NCBI GenBank assembly: GCA_934476315.1
Contig: CAKSNQ010000020.1
Span: forward strand, 1 to 27,970
Origin: an uncultured Eubacteriales bacterium
GTDB taxonomy: Bacteria; Bacillota; Clostridia; Oscillospirales; CAG-272
Direction of reading: 5' to 3'
DNA length: 27,970 bases
The notes beneath the pieces are model-generated. The model saw only the letters and a program-made list of their open reading frames with translations, searched no databases and was not told the origin of the DNA. This document shows positions 22,484 through 27,970 of the stretch, one piece after another. Made by a program: the position numbers and the translations under genes. Position 1 is the stretch's first letter; each line of letters begins with the position of its first letter.

Positions 22484-23659
22484 TCAGATTTCGGGAACCT
22501 CGATTGTAACCTCGTGACCCGCGTTGGCAGATCTCGCGATACCATCCAGAATTGCCTGGTTGTAGATGATCTGAGACGTCGGAACCGGCGCCTTCGTGCC
22601 GTTCTTGATCGCATCCAGGAAGGAGCGGATCTTGCGGTCGAACAGGGACGGACCGTTGTCGTTGATGACGGGGATGACCGTCTCGGTCTGCTGTCCGCAA
22701 ACCTCGTGATAAATCTTCATCGGACCGCCGGTCGTACCGTTCCAGCACTCGGTCGAGGGGATGCGCAGACCGCCCTTGGTACCGAGGATGATGGTATCTC
22801 CGGGAGTGTCCATATTCATTGCCCATGCGATCCGGAAGTCAAGGATGATTCCGCCCTCCAGACGAATGAACGCTGCCGCAAAGTCGTCCACACCGAACAG
22901 GCTTGCGTACTCATGGTGCGAATAGTAGCCGACGTAGTTCGGGTCCTTGCCAAAGAAATCGGACTTATAGCCCGTGACCGTCAGGGGCTTCGGATAGCCG
23001 ATGGCGTTGAGCACCATATCCAGCGAATAACAGCCGATGTCTGCCAGCGCGCCCAGACCTGCCGTCTTTTCCTCGATGAACGAGGTGCCGAACGGCGTCG
23101 GGATGCCGCGGCGGCGTCCGCCACCGGTCTGGATGTAGTAAATCTTACCCAGCTCGCCGGAATCGACGATCTTCTTGATCATCTGCATATTGGGATCCAG
23201 TCTGGGCTGGAAGCCGATCGAGAGAACTTTGCCACTCTCTTTTTCTGCCTTCATAACCTCGATCGCCTCGTCCAACGTGACCGTGAACGGCTTTTCAAGC
23301 ATGACATTGACGCCCTTCTTCAGCGCGTAAATGGCAGGCTCCGCATGCTGGCGGTTGTAGGTGCAGATGGAAACCGCGTCAAGGTGCAGGCTCTCGTCGT
23401 CCAGCATTTCCTTGTGGGACGCGTAATTTGTCTTTACGCCCTCAACACCGTGCTTCTTGAAGAACTCCTCTGCTTTGCCGGGGATCAGGTCCGCTCCCGC
23501 GACGACCTCCACATCGGGCATTCTCTTATAAGAACCGATATGCGATCCTGCAATCCAGCCGGTACCGATGATACCGACACGGAGCTTACGATTGGTGTCA
23601 ATTTTGACTTCTTCCTGGTTGACCTTGAACGCGTCAAGTCCTGCGTCTTTGGTTGCCAT
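22484..23659 (-). CDS. Gfo/Idh/MocA family oxidoreductase
   Basis: 391-aa NAD(P)-dependent oxidoreductase with a ~25-residue N-terminal extension before the Rossmann motif GIIGTGWIAGSH (29-40). The family motif LEKPF lies at 121-125. The C-terminal domain has GFQPRLDPN, the segment GALADIGCYSLDMVLNAIG and the strand IILGTKGGLRIP. It is similar to inositol/sugar dehydrogenases; in the GCYSLD segment a Ser replaces the frequent catalytic His. AGGAGG lies 9 nt before the ATG. It is cotranscribed, 45 bp downstream, with a sugar phosphate isomerase-like TIM barrel, a common pairing for oxidation then isomerisation of sugars, inositols or 3-keto-glycosides. Substrate not determinable. Confidence 0.87.
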   Translation of the reverse strand: MATKDAGLDAFKVNQEEVKIDTNRKLRVGIIGTGWIAGSHIGSYKRMPDVEVVAGADLIPGKAEEFFKKHGVEGVKTNYASHKEMLDDESLHLDAVSICTYNRQHAEPAIYALKKGVNVMLEKPFTVTLDEAIEVMKAEKESGKVLSIGFQPRLDPNMQMIKKIVDSGELGKIYYIQTGGGRRRGIPTPFGTSFIEEKTAGLGALADIGCYSLDMVLNAIGYPKPLTVTGYKSDFFGKDPNYVGYYSHHEYASLFGVDDFAAAFIRLEGGIILDFRIAWAMNMDTPGDTIILGTKGGLRIPSTECWNGTTGGPMKIYHEVCGQQTETVIPVINDNGPSLFDRKIRSFLDAIKNGTKAPVPTSQIIYNQAILDGIARSANAGHEVTIEVPEI

Positions 23660-23704
23660 AGTTGTGTCCTCCTGTATGTATTTTTCTGAAATTGGGACTC
23701 AAAT

Positions 23705-24520
23705 TCAATATCCGAGCGTGCGCAGGTAGTCGCGACTCTTCTTGATGCACTCCAGCGGGGTCAAACCCATGGAGGGGGCATCCTGCTCGACGATGACCCA
23801 TGTCGCGCCGGCTTCCTCGGCCGCCTTCAGAATACCGGGGAAATCCTGCACGCCGCTTCCGACGGGGCGGAACTCAAAGTTGCTCGGGCGCTTGGGAGCG
23901 GTTCTCTCAATACCGATCAGCTCGTACATATCGTCCGACTTCTCACCGTAGTAATCCTTCAAATGGACGACCGGGGCGCGACCGCTGAACTTGCGGATGT
24001 AGTTTGCGGGATCCTCGCCGCCGACGCTCACCCAGCAGGTATCCAGCTCCGACTGGAGCAGGTCTGTCGGAACCGTATCGTAGAGCACCTCCAGCGCGTA
24101 CTTTCCGTTCAGCTTCATAAACTCAAAATCGTGGTTGTGGTACAAAAGCTGCATACCCAGCTCTTTCGCGATCTTACCGAGCATTGCGATGTTTTTGACA
24201 ACGCCGGGGAACGCGTCGGTATCCGGGCGGTGCTCCGGCATCAGATACGGAACCGCGACAAAACGGCACCCGATCACCGCGTACTGCAACAGCACGCCGC
24301 GCGGGTCCGCGACCATATCCACGTACGGAACATGCGCGGAAATCGGCGTCAGACCGACATCCTCACACATTTTCTTCACTTCTTCGGGCATGTGACCGTA
24401 AAGGCCTGCAAATTCCACGCCGTCATATCCCATCTCTTTGATCTTTTTCAGTGTGCCAAGGAAGTCCTTCGAGGCGTCCTCACGCACGGAATAAACCTGG
24501 ACAGCAACGGGTAAAGCCAT
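23705..24520 (-). CDS. Sugar phosphate isomerase/epimerase (xylose-isomerase-like TIM barrel)
   Basis: 271-aa member of the AP_endonuc_2/xylose isomerase-like TIM barrel superfamily (IolE/IolH type). Candidate metal ligands in order are the Glu in GVEFAG, the His-rich YHNHDFEF, Asp in SELDTCW, His in VVHLKDY and Glu in VIVEQDAP. The N-terminus VQVYSVRED is typical of the sugar phosphate isomerase/epimerase subgroup. AAGGAGG lies 8-9 nt before the ATG. It is the first gene of a two-gene operon with its own promoter at 24581-24609. It probably isomerises, epimerises or dehydrates a keto-sugar or keto-inositol produced by the partner oxidoreductase, as inferred from this recurrent gene pairing. 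Confidence 0.88.
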   Translation of the reverse strand: MALPVAVQVYSVREDASKDFLGTLKKIKEMGYDGVEFAGLYGHMPEEVKKMCEDVGLTPISAHVPYVDMVADPRGVLLQYAVIGCRFVAVPYLMPEHRPDTDAFPGVVKNIAMLGKIAKELGMQLLYHNHDFEFMKLNGKYALEVLYDTVPTDLLQSELDTCWVSVGGEDPANYIRKFSGRAPVVHLKDYYGEKSDDMYELIGIERTAPKRPSNFEFRPVGSGVQDFPGILKAAEEAGATWVIVEQDAPSMGLTPLECIKKSRDYLRTLGY

Positions 24521-24580
24521 ACTTCATTCCTCCTTTTCAAGCAGAGCCGGCTACCGGGAGCCTCATGCCCACTCAACCAT

Positions 24581-24609
24581 ATTTTAGGATATTTTCTCCC
24601 TCAGTGCAA
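24581..24609 (-). promoter_or_regulatory. Promoter of the isomerase-Gfo operon
   Basis: Minus strand: -35 TTGCAC (24604-24609), 17-bp spacer, -10 TAAAAT (24581-24586), about 60 bp upstream of the isomerase ATG at 24520. Confidence 0.75.
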
Positions 24610-24639
24610 GTCATGAATGGGCATATTTAAGACATATAT

Positions 24640-24750
24640 TGCTATATTGATTATTCGAAACTCCGCAAAAAAATTCCGGGCGGGCGCGGCGGACGCATGC
24701 CATTCGCGGTTTTTTATCCGAAAAAAGCGATTTCTTTCGTCAATATAGCA
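24640..24750. promoter_or_regulatory. Inverted copies of the TGCTATATTGA motif
   Basis: TGCTATATTGAT (24640-24651) and its inverted copy TCAATATAGCA (24740-24750) are spaced exactly 100 bp start to start, upstream of the isomerase-Gfo promoter. The 12-mer is also found at 7567-7578. The 323-bp intergenic stretch 24521-24843 otherwise contains the promoter above and an A/T-arm hairpin (24704-24730: TCGC, T6, A6, GCGA). No supported gene lies there. Confidence 0.4.
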
Positions 24751-24843
24751 TGCAGATTTGACAAATTCAGCCCCAAAGCGTATCCGGGCGGGTGTCCTTG
24801 CGTTCGGCAATACAGCAGACAAAAAACGCATAGCACCCGAGTC

Positions 24844-26073
24844 TCATCCCCGCAGGCGGTAGGCGACCTCCGCCCACACGCTCAAGAGGTCGTCATAAAC
24901 CTCGTCGCGCATGGCATAGGTCTGCGGATAGGTATACCGTACGCTTCCCGTCTCCACCGTGATCGTCGGGATTCCCATCTCCACGATGGTCCAGTTGCTG
25001 TACGACGGCTCCGACTGGTCGTCGGGGTCCAGCGGATATTTGGTGATCTGGCGCACCAGCTCGGCAAGCGCGAGGTTTTCCTCCAACAGTTTTCCCGTCT
25101 GGGAATACGTTCCGGGGGTATCACAGCGCCAATAGATGATCTCACCGCGATGGTGGATACAAAGCGAATACACCGGGTTGGACAGACTCTTTGTCAGCGA
25201 AACGAGCGCGGCGGTCTCCGGCTCGGACGCCGCCATCTGCCCCTTGAAATTCTTGGAGGAGGGTTTGCCCGCGCCGTCCGGGTGGTCGCTCCACAGTGCG
25301 TCAAAATTGCGGTTGATGTCCACGCCGCGTGCGTTGGATTTCCAGGATTTGCGCACGTAGGCGTCCACATCTCCGTTTTCGTCCTTCATTTCCCTGATGG
25401 CGATTGCGCGGACGCTCTCGCGCAGTTGCTCCGAGTGCAATGCGCCGACGCCTCCCTGCGCCATGGCGACGCCGTCCGGGTTACACATCGGGACGACGAC
25501 AAAGCAGACGTCGGACAAAAGCTCGTTCCACGCGACCTCCCGGTACGTCAGAGTATCGTATTCCGACAAATAATATTCCATCTGTTGCATGATGACATAG
25601 CAGTTGACGTATTCCCTGGCGTGCATGCCGGCGGTGATGATGACCTGTTTCCCGGCGTTCCGGTTACCGAGGTACGCCACGTACAGTGTGCGTCCGTCCA
25701 CCGAGGTGCCGAAGCTCTCGTATGCAAAGTGGGCGGAATATTTTTCCTGCAAAGCAGAGAGGTCGCTTTCCATATCCTCATAGGTATAGAACTCCCCCTC
25801 CCTGCGCACGATTGGTTGCGGATCGTCCCCATGCGACGGGTCGTCGGGGGGTATCGGATCGTCGGGGTTTGACGGGTCAGCGGGGTCAGTCGGGTCATCC
25901 GGATCGGAAGGGTTCGCGGGGGCGCTCGGGTTGTCGGGGTGCGGAGGGTCGGACGGCTCATTACCGGGAAGCCATGGGAGGGTCTGTGGAAACCGAAGAA
26001 GCACCACAAGCAGTCCTGCCAACAGCAGGACGGCGATCAACAAGGGGATCAACTGTTTTTTGCTTCTTCCCAT
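24844..26073 (-). CDS. Membrane-anchored M14 zinc carboxypeptidase/endopeptidase
   Basis: 409-aa M14-family metallopeptidase. An N-terminal anchor (about residues 8-26) after MGRSKKQ is followed by a Pro/Asp-rich linker of about 45 residues (39-86) that could span the cell wall. The catalytic domain (from about 95) has the zinc pair His151 and Glu154 in GMHAREYV, the third ligand in the IHHRG segment (His307/308), substrate Arg255 in VDINRNF and general base Glu374 in TVETG. The IHHRGEIIYW context resembles gamma-D-glutamyl-diamino acid endopeptidases more than digestive carboxypeptidases. A cell-wall peptide role is therefore plausible, though inferred. GAGGAG lies 6 nt before the ATG; monocistronic with its own promoter. 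Confidence 0.9.
   Translation of the reverse strand: MGRSKKQLIPLLIAVLLLAGLLVVLLRFPQTLPWLPGNEPSDPPHPDNPSAPANPSDPDDPTDPADPSNPDDPIPPDDPSHGDDPQPIVRREGEFYTYEDMESDLSALQEKYSAHFAYESFGTSVDGRTLYVAYLGNRNAGKQVIITAGMHAREYVNCYVIMQQMEYYLSEYDTLTYREVAWNELLSDVCFVVVPMCNPDGVAMAQGGVGALHSEQLRESVRAIAIREMKDENGDVDAYVRKSWKSNARGVDINRNFDALWSDHPDGAGKPSSKNFKGQMAASEPETAALVSLTKSLSNPVYSLCIHHRGEIIYWRCDTPGTYSQTGKLLEENLALAELVRQITKYPLDPDDQSEPSYSNWTIVEMGIPTITVETGSVRYTYPQTYAMRDEVYDDLLSVWAEVAYRLRG
25830..25960 (-). repeat. Degenerate tandem repeat encoding a Pro/Asp linker
   Basis: Plus-strand units of the form GGGTC(N)TCGGGG/GGATCGTC repeat with small variations and encode DP, PDDP and PSDP runs in the M14 peptidase. Such repeats commonly vary in length between strains. 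They are coding and in frame throughout. Confidence 0.7.
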
Positions 26074-26130
26074 GATTTCTCCTCACGTCTCGCATTCCGT
26101 CGCCGACAGAGCGGCGCAACTCATGCGCTT

Positions 26131-26159
26131 ATCATACCATATTTTTTCGCGGAAATCAA
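26131..26159 (-). promoter_or_regulatory. Promoter of the M14 peptidase gene
   Basis: Minus strand: -35 TTGATT (26154-26159), 17-bp spacer, -10 TATGAT (26131-26136), about 58 bp before the ATG at 26073. Confidence 0.7.
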
Positions 26160-26219
26160 TGTATTTTCCGCACAATTTACAAATATCCGCAAAACCGTGT
26201 CCCATCAACGGTAAAACGA

Positions 26220-26248
26220 TTGACAAACACGAAAATATCTATTATAAT
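26220..26248 (+). promoter_or_regulatory. Consensus promoter of manA
   Basis: -35 TTGACA (26220-26225), 17-bp spacer, -10 TATAAT (26243-26248): a perfect sigma-A match about 43 bp before the manA ATG. Confidence 0.92.
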
Positions 26249-26255
26249 GAGAGCA

Positions 26256-26269
26256 GTCTGTGACACAAA
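26256..26269 (+). promoter_or_regulatory. Motif at the manA transcript start shared with 152-165
   Basis: GTCTGTGACACAAA covers about +1 to +14 of the predicted manA transcript. It contains the palindrome TGTG-A-CACA and is identical to the minus strand of 152-165. The position is suited to repression. The core GTGACACA also occurs at 7688-7695, just after the AraC-gene promoter, but an 8-mer match may be chance. Confidence 0.35.
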
Positions 26270-26290
26270 GCAAATGGAGGGATCTGACCG

Positions 26291-27256
26291 ATGTTAGAAC
26301 ATCTTTATCCTTTGAAGCTGAGCTATATTACCAAGGCTCCCATCTGGGGCGGTCGCCGCCTTCTGGACGGCTGGGGGCTGCACGCCGACACCGAAACCGT
26401 CGGCGAGGCATGGATGCTGACCGTACGCGACAAGGAAATGAGCGTGATTGAGAACGGCCCGTGCGCCGGGATGACCATGCGGCAGTATATTGACACCTAC
26501 GGGAGCGACACGGTCGGGAGTGCCTTTGACGGCGGCACGTTCCCGCTTCTGATCAAGCTGATCGACGCTACCGACCGTCTGTCGGTTCAGGTGCACCCCG
26601 ACGACGACTATGCGGCGCGGGTCGAGCACGACCGCGGCAAGACGGAAATGTGGTACATCGTCGAGGCGGACGAGGGCGCCGAGATCATTTACGGTCTGCG
26701 CGACGGCATCAGTGCCGATCAGTTCCGCGCGGCGGTCCGTGAGGGCAGGCTGGCGGAAACCATGCACCACTGCCCCGTTCACGCCGGCGAGACTTATTTT
26801 ATTCCGTCCGGCATGCTTCACGCCATCGGCGCGGGCATCCTCATTGCGGAAATCCAGCAGAACTGTGACCTGACCTACCGCGTTTACGACTACGACCGCC
26901 GCCAGCCGGACGGCTCGCTCCGCGCGCTTCACATCGACAAAGCGTTGGATGTCACTATGCCGTTCACGCAGACGCAGGTGGACGCCATCCGTTATGAGGC
27001 GGGAGCCGCCGATGCGACCACGCTGGCGCATTGCCGCTATTTTTGCACGCGCAAGCTGGAGGTTTCCGCGGACGAGGTGCTCCGGGTGGATGCTGCTTCC
27101 TTTGCCTTTGTTCTCTGCATCGGAGGCGAGGGCATGCTGAAGGTGGGTGATGTCTCCTATCCCGTCCGCCGCGCCGACGGTTACTATCTCCCCGCGGGCT
27201 TGGGCGAGGTCACGCTGTCCGGGAACATGACGGTGCTGGTTGCGTCCGTCGGCTGA
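26291..27256 (+). CDS. manA: Class I mannose-6-phosphate isomerase
   Basis: 321-aa cupin-fold zinc enzyme interconverting mannose-6-P and fructose-6-P, of the short Bacillus-type class I. It has IWGGRRL near the N-terminus, QVHPDD (100-105), metal Glu119 in KTEMWYIV, and the C-terminal half-site PSGMLHAIGAG with His177, followed by the active-site signature RVYDYDR (197-203). GGAGG lies 10 nt before the ATG, a slightly long spacing. It is preceded by a perfect promoter and followed 49 bp later by an ECF transporter component, likely cotranscribed. Besides mannose use, it can supply mannose-6-P for surface glycans. Confidence 0.94.
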   Translation: MLEHLYPLKLSYITKAPIWGGRRLLDGWGLHADTETVGEAWMLTVRDKEMSVIENGPCAGMTMRQYIDTYGSDTVGSAFDGGTFPLLIKLIDATDRLSVQVHPDDDYAARVEHDRGKTEMWYIVEADEGAEIIYGLRDGISADQFRAAVREGRLAETMHHCPVHAGETYFIPSGMLHAIGAGILIAEIQQNCDLTYRVYDYDRRQPDGSLRALHIDKALDVTMPFTQTQVDAIRYEAGAADATTLAHCRYFCTRKLEVSADEVLRVDAASFAFVLCIGGEGMLKVGDVSYPVRRADGYYLPAGLGEVTLSGNMTVLVASVG

Positions 27257-27305
27257 CCCGCGTCCCGCTACCACTACGAAACCACACCACGAAAGGAAAC
27301 TGATT

Positions 27306-27923
27306 ATGGCAAAAAAAACTGCGCGGACGACATCCATTCGCCGTCTGACCTACACAGCCGTTCTGATCGCTTTGATTCTTCTTCTGACGTTTACGCCGCT
27401 CGGCTACCCCAAGCTCGGTCCGGTCGAGCCGACCATCATGATGATTCCCGTTGCTATCGGCGCCATTCTGCTCGGTCCCACCTACGGCGCGATTTTGGGG
27501 CTGACGTTCGGTCTCTCGAGCTTCGCCACCTGCTTCGGGTATTCGGCGTTCGGCGTCGCGCTGTTCTCCATTAACCCGCTTGCGACTTTCGTTGTCTGCG
27601 TCCTTCCCCGCCTCCTCATGGGATTTTTGTGCGGCTGGATTTTCCGCGCGGTTGACTCCCATGGAAAGCACCCGCTGGTCGCCTCCATCGTCACCTCGGT
27701 CTCCAGTGCTCTGCTCAACTCGGTTCTCTTTGTATCGGCGCTCCTTCTCTTCTTTCGCAACGTCGATCTCGCCGGGCTGAACCTCAACCTGGGCGCAATG
27801 TCGGTATGGCAGATCATTCTGACGCTCTTTCTGTTCAATTCCATCGCCGAGGTTGCTTTGTGCGGCGTGGTCGGAACCATCCTCTCCCGCGTCCTGGCGA
27901 GATTTCTCAGGCAAAGCATCTGA
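27306..27923 (+). CDS. ECF transporter S component
   Basis: 205-aa integral membrane substrate-binding (S) subunit of an energy-coupling factor vitamin transporter. A basic N-terminus (MAKKTARTTSIRRLTYTAVL) precedes about six hydrophobic segments, including LIALILLLTFTPLG, IMMIPVAIGAILLGP and LNSVLFVSALLLFF. The conserved ILLGPTYGAILGLTFGLSS loop is typical of PanT/ThiT-like S proteins. I chose the ATG at 27306 because AAAGGAAA lies just upstream and the basic start fits the family. It would need EcfA/EcfA'/EcfT encoded elsewhere. The substrate is unknown; pantothenate is one possibility given panE in the window, but this is speculation. A repeat-like hairpin follows. Confidence 0.88.
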   Translation: MAKKTARTTSIRRLTYTAVLIALILLLTFTPLGYPKLGPVEPTIMMIPVAIGAILLGPTYGAILGLTFGLSSFATCFGYSAFGVALFSINPLATFVVCVLPRLLMGFLCGWIFRAVDSHGKHPLVASIVTSVSSALLNSVLFVSALLLFFRNVDLAGLNLNLGAMSVWQIILTLFLFNSIAEVALCGVVGTILSRVLARFLRQSI

Positions 27924-27929
27924 CCTTAC

Positions 27930-27970
27930 AAAGGGGTGTGCCAAAAGCTCAAAATGAGCTTTTGGCCTGT
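27930..27970. repeat. Structured repeat, copy C (truncated by window end)
   Basis: Starts 7 bp after the ECF gene stop with AAAGGGGTGTG, then CCAAAAGCTC paired with GAGCTTTTGG around the AAAAT loop (27941-27965). The AAAGGGG start and TCAAAATGA loop match the left hairpin of copy A; the stem sequence differs but pairs. The rest lies outside the window. Confidence 0.7.

Noticed and set aside
24758..24786. TTGACA followed 17 bp later by TATCCG on the plus strand
   Set aside because: The -10 is poor and no plus-strand gene follows.
24601..24831. 76-codon minus-strand open frame in the 24521-24843 gap
   Set aside because: No ribosome binding site, no recognisable motif, and it overlaps the promoter and inverted motif pair of the isomerase operon.

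Overview
The window comes from a G+C-rich member of the Clostridia, probably an uncultured gut lineage. The best taxonomic evidence is a complete SCIFF system: a 53-aa Cys-rich precursor (19030-19191) and its radical SAM/SPASM maturase (19468-20859). This RiPP pair is essentially restricted to Clostridia. Clear AGGAGG ribosome binding sites, near-consensus sigma-A promoters with 17-bp spacers, ECF-type uptake and Gram-positive lipoprotein and linker architecture agree. I see no tRNA, rRNA, CRISPR array, phage gene or transposase gene.

Layout. (1) 295-7551, minus strand: a six-gene redox/carbohydrate operon, in transcription order an OYE-type flavin oxidoreductase, SDR dehydrogenase, FAD-dependent fumarate-reductase-like flavoprotein, BNR/Asp-box protein and two Gfo/Idh/MocA oxidoreductases. 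Three junctions are 4-bp stop/start overlaps, and the operon ends at a strong terminator (194-226). An AraC-family regulator (7834-8655, plus) is divergent from it. (2) 8883-12582, minus: two lipoproteins, the second a 917-aa Cthe_2159-like carbohydrate-binding beta-helix protein with a Gly-rich segment. (3) 12706-16649, minus: an OmpR-type two-component system and an ABC-2 transporter. (4) 16787-18861, plus: ilvE and a ketopantoate reductase behind a strong promoter and a leader terminator. (5) 18958-22247, plus: SCIFF precursor, a structured repeat, SCIFF maturase and an overlapping Orn/Lys/Arg-type decarboxylase. (6) 22484-24520, minus: a sugar phosphate isomerase/epimerase-like TIM barrel and a third Gfo/Idh/MocA oxidoreductase. 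(7) 24844-26073, minus: a membrane-anchored M14 peptidase. (8) 26220-27923, plus: class I mannose-6-phosphate isomerase and an ECF transporter S component.

The most notable non-coding observation is a structured repeat of about 200 bp. Two full copies (8671-8872 and 19201-19411) and the start of a third (27930 to the window end) lie at the 3' ends of genes. The copies have terminal hairpins whose arms differ in sequence but stay paired, and a nearly invariant 37-nt core. One copy separates the SCIFF precursor from its maturase. A 12-bp AT-rich word is shared by the upstream regions of the two Gfo/Idh/MocA operons, and its first 11 bp recur as an inverted copy upstream of the second, so the two operons may share a regulator. 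The SCIFF peptide has Gly where I recall Thr being the usual thioether acceptor, and one extra Cys. All assignments come from reading motifs; no database search was run.
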